From Sclerodactyla briareus (lineage: Eukaryota > Echinodermata > Holothuroidea > Dendrochirotida > Sclerodactylidae), in contig JAODTK010000223.1 of the NCBI GenBank assembly GCA_026419785.1, positions 248,001-312,000 on the forward strand: a stretch of 64,000 nt of DNA. The letters are read 5' to 3'. The position numbers were made by a program, and so were the translations under genes. Shown piece after piece: positions 1-12,500 of the stretch. Numbering within the stretch: the stretch's first letter is position 1; each line of letters opens with the position of its first letter. The notes under the pieces were generated by a model. That model had not been told where the DNA came from. It did not search any database and saw nothing but the letters and a program-made list of their open reading frames with translations.

Positions 1-381
1 GCAATGCCTGCTCTAACCACACATGGAGTCTCCCAAAGTGTGGTTCATTTAAAAAAAAATCTGACTGGAAAACTCATACAAAGACATTATTTTCAGTTGA
101 GCTATTTTTGCAGTTATCAACTGTGTATGATTGTCAATACAGTTGCTATTACGGGACTTTTGGGCCATGCAGAATTCCCAAAATTTCTCAACTAGTTTGA
201 AACTGGCTGCAGGGCTTGCTTCTCACGGCCATCGCCTCTCACAATGCAATCATGTGGAGACCGAGTCTGACCACAGAGTGTCTTTTTCTTCGCAAGCCTC
301 GCATCAGCAATCTGTACAATGAGAGGAAGGCTTTGCCATCACCATTACACAGACCACTATGCCACCATAGAATCCTGTTGC

Positions 382-527
382 TCAAGTGACCTTACTCGCA
401 ACAGCGCCCTCGGTCCCGTCATCCACGTCGGATATGTTCAGTTCGTCCATCATCTCCTGTAGGCTGATCTGTGGAGCCTCATCCTCGCCGCTCTCGCTGG
501 CCTCGACAGGAACAGCTTTACTCCGAT
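382..527 (-). CDS. NMD3: NMD3 last coding exon with nuclear export signal
   Basis: The acceptor TCGTCCTATCAG precedes 527. It reads DRSKAVPVEASESGEDEAPQ, ISLQEMMDELNI, then SDVDDGTEGAVASKVT and a TGA stop at 382-384. The hydrophobic spacing of ISLQEMMDELNI matches the CRM1-dependent export signal at the C-terminus of NMD3. Open and undamaged. Confidence 0.96.
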
Positions 528-3500
528 CTGATAGGACGAATAAACAGGCAAAAAACAACGGTTATGGTAAACACGATAGTATAGGTAGAGGCACAGGCAT
601 GAAGGGAGTCCAGATTTTGTTATCTTTATTTATTAAGTTCTTGCACCAGTTGTGTAATAGTACATCAAAAAGCTAAAAAAAATGTGTCCTTGCTACCTTC
701 ATCCCAAGGTGTCTTTCCGTTATCAATCTTCGTTCAGCAGCTGGCAACCTATCAAGCATGGAATCCTCAAAGGAACCAGAAATGACTGAACAACTTTGCG
801 AGCCTGGTCCCTATTTTCTTATTTCTTCCAATATACGTAAAATTCACAGGTATACCAGATTTGATAAAGTTTACCTTTACGAACAGACAATATATAATAT
901 AGCCTAAGGATTGATAGCTGGATAGAAGCAAGGCCTGCACATTACCTACCAATATAAATGTTAACGTTCTTCCTGTATTCTGGGTCCTCCTCCAAGTCCT
1001 CCAGAAAACCAAGATAATCCCTGAAAGAAACAGAAATACAAATTTATTCAGCCCTCAATCTCATCACAAGGCATTTGTATTAATTTTTCTTCTGACCAAT
1101 CATTGCTAAGTATTGACCAATCATTACTAGGATTACTGCCTAGGCACAAACTACACATAATAACCAACACATGTGTGTACATACATTAATATATGCCCAC
1201 AACTATTAGTTCTTTTCTATAAACAAAATTTTGGGTATACTTGCCGAGCAGAGGATCGAACCTATTCAAGGCCCAGTGAGGATGCGACCTGGAACTGCAC
1301 CTATTGTCAGCTGCGAATCCCTCACCAGGTACCCGGAATGAGCAATGCCTCTTGACGGTACTCAAAGTTGGGGTGGGAGGTGATCACACGCAGGAAGCAA
1401 CTTACAAATTGCCCGCCCCTCGTTTTTTCCTGATTCCCATCCTTGTGCTTGAGTTAAAGCGAGAAGGCAAAGGTACCATTTTTAAATGGATATTGATGGG
1501 ATTAAAGTTTAAACATCCATAATATTATCCAGGCAATACAAAAGAGAGCAGTGACAGAATTACCATGTTGATCAATGTAGCATTGATGCTGAATCACTGC
1601 AATGAATTCCATGAAATCTCTTCTCATAAAGCAATTCGAGATAGACGAGATACCCCCGATAGCAATATCGTTACGGCTTATTTTTAAACTGTCACCACTA
1701 TTTGGGAATGCAACAAATTCATCCAAAGGGTGTTATCGGATGTTATTGTTGAAGTATGAGGGGAGGAAAACTGTAAAGTTTTGTTTTGGCAGGACAGCGA
1801 TTATATTTCCCAGCAGCGGCAGAGGGGAGTTTGAAAAGATCGTTTATGGCATGATGTACACTCAACGTCAAACCTGCTCTCGTTCCCTCATGACCTTTGA
1901 CACAATATCATTATTCATTAATTAAAAACTGTAACTCGGAACTGGCTTATATACATGAACTGCTGGATAATAATGGTTCTCTTCACTCATCACACCCCCC
2001 CCCCAAAAAAAAGCCCATTTATTCGCAAAGCAGTGCTTTTTACCGACCTCTGTGTGGCATCGACATCCATCACCTCTTCCTCCTTATCCAATGTCTTCAG
2101 CTTCCACTTTCTCTTCTGGTGGCGCTTCCTGCGATCGCCGAAGACCTTTCGGACCAAGACAACATCAGGGAAAGGAGGGAGGCTTGTCCTTGTAGCCACC
2201 TGTAGGTGGAAATGTGAAATGGTGTACTGATAACACATTTCTTTTCACCGACTTTGTTACACAGCGGTTTCAAATGTCAATTTTCCCATTGTTGGAGCAA
2301 TGGATTACTACTTCCCCATTGTCAAAGATATTGGTTTTTGGCTTAGGCAGTCTCTGTCGTCTCCGCTAAGACATTGTTCGAATAACTCAAAACTCTAAAC
2401 ACGTGTCCGCCATAGTGGAACTCTTGAAAAGGTTTGAAAGTGGGAGAGCTGATGGCAGCCGTCATGGATTCCGACAAACTGATTTTCACAGATTTGTACG
2501 TTTCGGAATGAGGCCAATCGTTTTTGGGACCAACTTTCGTTCATGCCCCAGGAGACCCACCCAAAAGCCTTCCTTTGCAAAAAATTGAATTCCGGCATTT
2601 AGAACAAGAGACCACTCACTCAATAATTGCTCAAAAGTTTACCTGCCAGCCTATGACTATTTTTCCTTATGCTAAAATCCAAAATTCGGCCTGCTCGGCA
2701 GCCGAGCGGCGAGTTTTCAGCCAAATTTGTCCAGGCACTCAGGCGGAGGCCGCCCCGGCATCGCAAGTTTTTAGGGCATCGCTCAGTCGCCGCTGAAGTT
2801 TTAGGGCGGAATTAAAATTCCAGCGGTGCCTGTCCACCTTTCACTCGCCTGTTCCAATAGGCCGATGACCGGGCGTCGCCGTTCGGGCACCACACCTAAT
2901 CGAGCAGTCAACGCCGCGAGCGTAATTATGTAAAAAATCGGAAGTTGCTAGAGCGAAGGCTGCCGAGCGGCGCGCTCGTTCGCGCAGGATGATCGGTCGG
3001 TCACCGAGCGGCGGGGATCAAAACCGGCAGGGTCTGGGCGGCGCCTGCTCGATTTGCCCCGGCGTCTGCCCGGCCATGGCTGGTTATCAAGCAAACGATC
3101 TGGCCCCACCGGAGGAAGACTTAAAGTCTGCCGGGTTTCTCGCCCGGCTCATCATAAGCTGCTCGTATTGGCCATACGATTGGTCTCCGGCAATCCACGG
3201 GCCCACCCACATCTTCTTCTGACAGGAATTCGCACGTCTTTTATTTTCTGCCACCAGGGCCAAGATTATGATGGTAGGCCACCCTCTCCCCAGCAAGGCA
3301 GGTGTGGGTTTGTGGATATCCCTGTCGTAGTAGCGGCATTTTATAGACTCGTTGACATCTTGGATACAGAGATAAAAGCATTGTTGTCGATAGGTACCCA
3401 CGTGCCGGTCGCGAACCGCTCCGGTATGCCTACGGGACACCGCAGATGGCCCGCGATCAATGACAGGTGGCCGGGAGATTTCTGGAAAATCGCCCAGTGG

Positions 3501-6500
3501 CCGGTCGGGGACCGCCAGGGAATCGTTGGGTTATCGGTCAGTCACTGCCCAGATGCGGCAGCGGAAGAGATACCCGAAAATGTTCACCAAGTTGGACCTA
3601 AAGTTGGGCGGACAAACGAGGGAAGGGAAAATCAAACAGGCGGCGTCGGGCATCGCTGGTCAACCCTGCTCGAAGTCTCCAAAAGTGTTGGGCGATGTCT
3701 AAATTTCAGCGGCCGAGCAGGATACAAAAGTCGGTCGCCCGCTCTGATTTGTGACCGTAGATTAGACACTGCCATAATGAAGCATCATGTCGATGCGTAG
3801 TATCAATCTTTTGGTCATAACTTCTAGGTGATAAAGTGAAGCTCCATTGTAAATTGGAAATCTGGGCCTCCACACACGCAACCAACAACCAGTAGCAAAC
3901 CAAGTCTGTGGAGCAAGGTCCAAGGGGACAAAAGCAAAAAGCCCGTTCAGGAGGTTTCAATTCAAAATGTTAACAAACGCAAAGTCAAAATTATGTCCAA
4001 GGTCTGTTTATTGCAGCTCAACTTTTTCCAACCTTTAACCAATTGAACTTATTTGTGGATTAAGTAAATGCTGATAGGTTTTGTGCAAGCAAGATGAGAT
4101 ATGGGACATTTTATCGGGGTTAGGATGGCTGCTGCCAGCGGGGGTGGGTCAAAGATAAGGAGAGCCAGTTAGTATGGAAATAAATAGTGGATTAGGGAAA
4201 TCAGTAGAACTTCGGGTGAAACCGATTATTAAAAATAAAAATACAGAAGCTTTGTGCTGACTCAACTGGGATCCAGCATCATTGCAAAATAGTAACTGCT
4301 TCAATTCTCGCACATGGAACCAAACTCCACATAGAACATTGTATCGAAATGAGGGGTAGACTGTGAAGTGGGGAGGGGGGTGGACCTGTGAAGTAGGTAT
4401 AGTGGTAAAAGTATGACAACCATACAGCAATCCCCTCTAAGCGAGTCAATGCAGAAATCTCAATAGAAAACCTGAAAATTTTACAGGGTAGCAGTAGGGT
4501 TACAACTACAAGTAAGACATCATATATATTGCATGATGAGGGATGAACAAATACTCTGTACATATACTCTGTATAATGCTAGTGGGCCCATGCACACATT
4601 TAGTTTTCCCAACCTATCCATGTTACTCAACTGATCCTAAAGTTTGCGTTGTAATTCTCCTTCTGATAGTATGGGAGATGTTCCTTTGCAATGCAAAAAA
4701 AAAGACATTAGAGAATATTCCTCTCCTGATCACATATTAGCCGATTTTGGTGTTGTTTTATTTGTCTATTCATTTTTTTTTTTTTTAGGGAGGCGTTCTG
4801 GCTGGTTCTGATATTTCGTTTTGTTATTCTTGGTACTCGATCCACTAGGCTCAGAGATGCCACAAACAAAGAAAATATTGGTCATTACCACTATACTCAG
4901 TTATACATTATTTACGGTAGTGCGGATGGAAGAATTCCCACATCTCTCACCTTATGCCTAACCTAGCCTATAAATTAAGTTTAGGGGAACTTGTTGAAAC
5001 TGTCAAGTGCTGAATCCCCGGTGAGCCCTGGTAAGCTTCTCGTCCTCTTAACAGCAGAACTCTAAGACTTGATTAGTCCAAAAAGTTTTAAAATCTATCA
5101 GAAGGTTAGCGGATCCGTGTAACACCTTCACTTTGTTGCCGGGGAATGTTGTCAGCCTCTGCCTCAGATGGGCGGTATTGGGTGGGGTGGTATCAGGTAT
5201 CTGCAGGACTCAGTGCTGGCCATCAACAACGTCATCCCGTGTTCCATCCTAGGCATAAGGTAAGAGATGTGGAAAAACGCGCGAGGTAGAATCCTCAATA
5301 CCTTCACAGGTTTTTTATTTTATTTTCATGAATGAGAGGGTTGCCTCCCAACTATCTCCCCACCCATCCCCTCCCCACATTGGGCTCTCCGTCCGCCTGC
5401 TCTCTTATAGGGTTGCATGTGTGACCCTGGGGGGACACAGAGGACTATGTCCAAATGAACGAGGGGCTTGACCAGGGATAGCAGATTGGGTGGCCAAATT
5501 GAGCTGGTCTCGGTTGTCTAGTACTCACGGTCTCGAAGTGCTTGTTGTTCCCGTTGCTGGTGGCGACATCGAACCCCAGGACGGTGTCTCCAGCCTTGAG
5601 CAGGTGACCCAGGTGTGACCTACAGTGGAACTGCTGGTCGACCACGCCCATATCGGAGGTCCGCATCACCCACACGTCAGCAAGCAGATGCTAGAAAAGG
5701 AAAAGTATACATTTGTACACAACTGGCAAAGAACGACTGTTGTGCTTGTATATCTTAGTGATTGATGTTCAGCCTCTTACTTCCCATCGTTTTACTTTGA
5801 TGACACCCCCCCCCTCTTGTTTTTTGCGGTGCATTGTGTTTTCTTTCTCTTGTCTTTTAGCATTTTGTACTAACTCCATTTTACCCGCAATTCTATGTGG
5901 AAGTACCGTATAACATCATGAGAAGTCAAAACAATATTAATTTTGATATACATTTGGACAGCTTCTTGCCACGATGTCTTACAAACGGCACCATCTACTT
6001 TCCAACAAGTGTTGACAATATCACTTTTTTAACCCATTACTATGGACCAAGTGCATCTACTGACCCACATTTGTTAAACTCCGCAAAGGGCAACAAAAAA
6101 CCTCCAGACACCTAAAATTGTCACATGATGATCAGAAATGTTTATTTCGAGTCCCCCCCCTGAAACATGTGAGGCCTATCAATGTTTTTGAAAGCACTAA
6201 AATGCAATTTATGGCCTTCCCAAAATGGAACCCAAATTATCGAACAGTTCTGCATACAAAGTCAATTGAAAGTGAGCTGTTCAACAAAAACTGTCCGTTG
6301 TCTATGTGTCTATCCCCTCGAACTGTGCAGTGGTGAGCTGCCCAATTACCAACCAAGAACTAGCTTCTTTAGTTCCTGGCGGACTGAGGGAGTGAGTCGA
6401 TCTCCCAAAAACATTTCTGCTTATTAATAAATACATTCTAGAGATGGATCCATGTCCTTTGCTCAGTTTAAGGCTGTGTTCCTCTATTCTCTCCACCTGT

Positions 6501-9500
6501 AGTACAGTATACTCTGTCAGGTGTGTATGGTCAGCAATCGCCAGGAACGGGGTCCTCCAGTAGGTCACTGCGTTCACTCAACACTGCCGTGGGTGAAAAA
6601 TAGGAGTGAATCGGAATAAATTATTGGTACTTGGTATTATATATGTCTAATATATTAATTTATATAAATTGTTCTTCCTATCTTGGCGAAATCTCAGTTT
6701 CAAATATTTTTGCACTTTTACAGTCACATGTTCAAAGTAATCCCTTACGATGAGCTACTGTTCTTCAAATTAAAATAATAAGTTTAGTAGGAGAGTAGAC
6801 CTTCATGAATAAATTGTCTTCCAATTTGAATAAAATCTCAGTGTAGAGTACAGGTCATTTTTGCTGTGCACAGCAATGCTTCATACATTGTTACATTGTT
6901 CATTAATGTAAACATTTCTCACTAGCTCTGTCTTCAAAATTTCTTTCCATTAAATTATGTTCCAGCTAGCGGAGTCAAATTATCACAAATATCTATTTGT
7001 AGAAAAGCATAGCTATATTTGTCCTATATTTGCCAGGGAGTGTGGTAAGGGCCACCCATTGGTTGAATACTGTTTCATCGCAAGGCGGGTCAATTAGTTC
7101 AATCACACATCAACATTGAACACATTAATTAATTAGTTAAACAATTAATCCAATACTAATTGTTGAGGAAAGTGTAGTGTTTCTCATGAATGAGGTAGTG
7201 ATCAAAACAGTTAACTAAAGCATTATGGACAGTGATGTTGTATTTTCAAGACACATGTCATCACTCGGAGCAGATAGAAATGGGTGAGGTAAGTGACAAG
7301 CCCCTGTCAAAACTGTATAATTCCCATCCATACTAAGAGTGGGGCATAGTAGGTGTCACTCTTTCATATCCCCCACATCTCGATAGAAATCTCACAATGT
7401 TAGTCAAATTGTTTATTATATCCCTGCAACGCTGTAAAGTGTTTGGGGATATTATGGTTTTGAGGGTGTAGCCGCTTTGTCCAATCAATCTGGAACTTGG
7501 CACACATTGTCCATCCTAGCAAAATCTTGGATGAGTTCGAAAGTGGGGCATCACTGCATGTTTGCTGCCCTCTATTTTGCAGGTTTTGATCGACAAAACA
7601 GAGTTGGTCCAATGTACATGAAACTTGGTGGGTTGGGACAAAAAATGGTCCCTGAAAACCATGGACAGTGATTCAGGTCAAACCGAGGTCAAATTGTTGT
7701 TCTTTTCCACGAAAATACAGAGTTAGTCTGATTTACATGAAACTTGGTTGAGTGGGGACAAAAGTTGGTCCGAAAACATGACGTAATTTCAAGGCACAGA
7801 GGGGTCAAATGTACATTTTATTCGCGATTTGCTAACTTCGTAGGAGTCGAACGAAACTTGGGCATTCCAAAGTCACCAGAGGTCAAATGGACATAAACTC
7901 CAAAGTGCTTTCTTCGAACGAGGTCAACGAAGGCCATTTTTGTGGGGATATACATGTTGGCGGTTTACCCACCTGCACATGTCAGGAGTACTATAGCCCA
8001 AATCAGTCAGAGTATATCTATATGAGTAATGAAAACAGATCAGGGGTGTGGGGTGGTGTGCTTGACTCACATTGAAGGGTGTTGGGGTCAATGAACTGCA
8101 TGACGCTGGTGACCCGGAGACACACGCATATCTGCCTCAGTTCCCGAGCTGGCCGGCTAGCTTCTTGGGGAGGCACACGACACTGTCCTGAAGAGACACA
8201 AAATTGATGATAATCAGTACACCCCAACAATCAATGGGCTGGACAAGTCCCCCACCCCACCCCACCTCCCCGACATTGCTGTGGTGAGTCTGAACACCCT
8301 TAGCTATCTAACCACTAAATCTGCAAAGATCGAGAAATACAACATTCTACAACATGAGAATGTTTAAAACTTAAGGAGGGCACAGATATCATTTTTTCTT
8401 CATAGTTCATTATTTAGGAGATGGATATGAGAGTGCCAAGGTCTTTCGTTGCATCAACGACTGACGATGATGTCATTGTAGATGTTTAGAAACCCCAATC
8501 CAAAGGTGAGGGATTTTGCCTCTACGATGACATCATAGGAAGTTTAACATTACCCGAATGAGCAGAGCAGGTTAAATAAGCATTCTCCATGCCAGGCCAG
8601 CGGATGTCATATTGTAGACGATAATGACAGCATGGGTATCATGAAACATGCATTGAATTGATATGCAACAATAATGGTTCAAATATAGGAGAAATGTGCC
8701 TAGGGTCGAATAATGCAAACTTACCAACATTTAACAATAGGTTATGCCCTGTTTTGTCAAACTGCAGATTTAAAGTACCCAACCCAGGCTCAATTGAACT
8801 TGTCAGCTAATCAGATTGCAGAAAACCAATGAAAGCATTCATGAAAATGGTTGCGAGCATTCACTCAAAGGAAGAGTCAAGATTATTCAACCAATTGTTC
8901 AGTTGTTCAATTTTAATTTTTTAGGACATTTAATTAAGGTCTCTCACTTTGTCATTCTCAATTTGATTTTATGGGTGCAGGAAGCCAATTAAGGCTCATC
9001 TAGGAACCCTAACCGAATTTTTGAGCGTGGATGAGCACCGGCGATAACAATAATAATCTTCTCATTATCAAGTCAGGGTGTTTTGTAAATAATCATCAAA
9101 CTTGCCCAGGACCACCTTTTTGCGTTCCCATCCAAAAGGTCTTTCAGTGAACTCCAAGACTTGACCAATTTCAGAACCTGGAGAGCAGAAGTTCAAGCTC
9201 AATGTGACTGCTCACAGCCGACAGATAAGAATCATTGCAATTGTCCCGTAACAATCTCAGTAACCCCAGAAATCCAATACATCACAGCAGAACTATTGAA
9301 GTGGAGAACAAGACCTCGCCCATTGCAACTGCAAGGACAGCCACCTAGAAAAGCAAGAACAATGGGTTCAATGGTTGAGTTACCTACCTTGTTAATGGGG
9401 GCAATCTCCACAGAGAATGTGGTCTTGTAGTTGTACGTGTTACTGTGGATATCGTGTGATACCAGCTCCTTGGCGGTCTTGTACCTGCAAGGCGGAAACA

Positions 9501-12500
9501 GACAATCGCAACAAAGAATGGATTGGCCCTTCAGCATGAATGCTAGGACTACCCCTAACCATTGGAAAACAAAACACAGATGGAAGGGGGGGGGGCAGAA
9601 ATAAAAGGAGAAGGAGGATCACCAAAAAAACATGAATGGGGGGGGGGAAAGATGCAACCAAACACTGTAGGAAACTGGGAAAGCTAGTCAACTAGTGTAG
9701 TCAGATAACAGAGCTTGTGAATTGAACTAGCTTAGTAGGGTTCAAAGCTATATACTACCAAGTTCTGAATTTATATGCATTGGTACCTATCCATGGGCAT
9801 TCGTAATGGAGTACAACATTGTTCAGTCAGTTCTGGTCATTCAGGTTCAAAATACCTGTTCAGTGTTCAGTCGGTTCGGGGTCACTTCAGGTTCGATATT
9901 TGTTACAGTGTTCAGTCAGTTCATGGAACTTCAGGTTCAACTATCTGTTCAGAGTTCAGTTGGTTCTGGCACTCAGGGGGTTCAAATGTTTGTACAGTGT
10001 TCAGTCAGTTCTGGTCACTTCAGTTTCAAATATCTGTACAGTGTTCGTTAGTTCTGGTCACTTCAGTTCAAATATATGGGCAGTGTTCAGTCAGTTTCTG
10101 GCACTTCAGGTTCAAAAGATCTGATGCAGGTCAGCGGTCCTGTCACTTCAGATTCAATATCTGTACAGTGTTCAGCCGGTTCTGGTCACTTCAGATTCAA
10201 ATATACGGTACAGTGTTCAGTCAGTTCTGGGCACTCAGGCTCAAATATCCGTGCAGTGTTCTGTTGTTCTGGTCACTCAGGATCAAATATCTGTGCTGCA
10301 GTGTTCAGTCAGTTCTGGTCAATTACAGGCAAATATCTGTGCCCCCAGTGTTCAGTCGGTTCCTGTCACTTCAGGTTCCATATCTGTACAGTGTTCAGTC
10401 AGTTCTGGTCCCTTCAGGTTGAAAAATGTCGGGGAAACGTTCTGTTGGTTTGAGTCACTTCAGGTTCAAATATCTGTCCAGTGTTCAGTCGGTTCTGGTC
10501 CCTTCAGGTTCAAATATCTGTGAGGTTCAGTCGGTTCTGGGTAACTCAGGGTTCACACTATCTGTGCAGTGTTCAGCCGGTTTGGTCCACTTCAGGTGCA
10601 AAAATATCTGTACAGTGTTCAGTCGGTTCTGGTCCCTTCAGGTTCAAACTATGTACAGTGTTCAGCCGGTTCTGGTCACTTCAGGTTCAGATGTTTGTAC
10701 AGTGTAGTCAGGTTTTGTCCCTTAGGTTAAAAGATTGTACAGTGTCAGCCGGTTTGGTCACTTCAGGTTCCAGCTGTTGTACAGTGTTCAGTCAGTTCTG
10801 GTCCCTTCAGGTTAAAATATTTGTACAGTGTTCAGTCAGTTCTGGTCCCTTCAGGTTCAAATGTTTGTACAGTGTTCAGTCAGTTCTGGTCCCTTCAGGT
10901 TCAAATATTTGTACAGTGTTCAGTCAGTTCTGGTCCCTTCAGGTTCAAATAGTGTGCAGTGTTCAGTCGATTTGGTCACTTCAGTTCAAATCTTGTACAG
11001 CAGTGTTCAGCCAGTTCGGGTCATTCAGGTTCCAAAGCAAATATGCTATTCAACTTTCAGCCAATATAAGCGCTCAGACAAAAGCGATAACACTGCCACC
11101 GGACCGGAATTATGATTCTTAAGTTTCTCAATGGGTAACCAGCCCAAAAGCAATATGCAAATTGCAAGTTCCATAGACAATCATAGATGATGTTGCCACT
11201 TTGTTGAGGGTTAGTCACATTGTCACACCAATAGAGCCAGGAATGACAGAAATAAATAAAACCCATAACTCTCCAATCAGCGACTCTATGACACCCTAGG
11301 GGCTACCATATAGCTCTCCTGCATTACTCCACCTGCATGGGACATGTTCATGAAAGGAAGTATGTCATCTTCGGCATGTCAGGATGCCCAAAGAAGAGTC
11401 CAGGACCGTTTTCTCGTTGCTGCGTGATGTTCGGTGTGACGGTTGGTGCAATGCTGCAGGATTAGCTGCTCAGATAGAAGAATGTCTTATTGTGTGTCAC
11501 CTGAAACAGAGAAATAGTGAATGGTAATATTCCCAAAAGTAATGGATATAAACTTCTAATATTCCCTCAACAAACAATCATTCAGATCCTCGGATCGTTT
11601 GTTCATTTTTCAAGTGTATTGAAGGTGTATGTCGAGGATTGACTTTGCATTACGCAGGTTTTCACATACCCCCCTTCCCTCTTCCCGCCCTCCATACAAG
11701 ATGCAGAGTGCATTACTATATCACTTATGATCCCTTGAAATCGGACTGAGGTTTGATTTCCTATTTTCTACTGGTTCGAGGTGGACAAAACCCGAGTCAC
11801 ATGCACATGACAAAGCAATTAAACTGTGGAAGACCCCATGATCACAGCAGGAAACGAGACATGTCATTATGGTCGCAACTCAAAGGTTAAGATTAGATTC
11901 CGGTTTACAGTCTTGTGATCAAGGCAGCGACTTATTCACAAAAACTAGCGACTTAATCACCTCGGTAATTGGCAGCCTGATGAAGACCTTGCCTGTACCA
12001 CCCAGGATGCACGTTTGTTAACGACTACTACACCCGGCAGCCAACGCAGCGGCGCCTATTCCGTTACATCAAGGTAACCCATTTACACGTGGGTAGTGTG
12101 AGAGACATTCAAGGAGACATGCCTTTTCGAACAGCACAGTTCCATGGAGCCTACCGGCAGTACTTCTGCCAAAACTTGGTGCCACCTGGAGGGTTGTCAG
12201 TCTTACTTCCGCTTCTTAGACCTAAAATAGCCTTGATTGGACCGACAGTGATTAGAGATATGGGCACTCATGAACCCCAGTTTTTTCCTTCACATACATT
12301 CTAGTGACCAAACCACTCCAATCTTCTCGGAAGGAAAATCACAATAATCGTATCAAGCTTGAAGCTCCCAACCACCACTATTCCATGTCTTTACTTCCAA
12401 CACGAAGATAGACTGTAAGGTTTGATAAGCTTCATCATCAGAGGCGTAATAACTCTGTTGGATGAGGGTAATTAGGTCAAAATTGTAATTTCATGGGATG

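Noticed and set aside
1255..1330. tRNA gene suggested by GGTTCGATCC
   Set aside because: No cloverleaf could be built and the word recurs within a dispersed repeat; treated as SINE-like.
6497..6502. GTGGAG as the donor of the NMD3 exon at 6435-6583
   Set aside because: The following in-frame VERIEE...SISR fits NMD3 and bridges to the next exon, which would otherwise lack about 20 residues.
9815..11035. CRISPR-like array of evenly spaced repeats
   Set aside because: The whole unit repeats with no unique spacers, and the setting is an animal intron.
9775..11122. Several overlapping plus-strand ORFs of 90-215 codons
   Set aside because: They are translations of the 44-bp minisatellite in different frames. 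Such arrays stay open by composition and do not encode a known protein.
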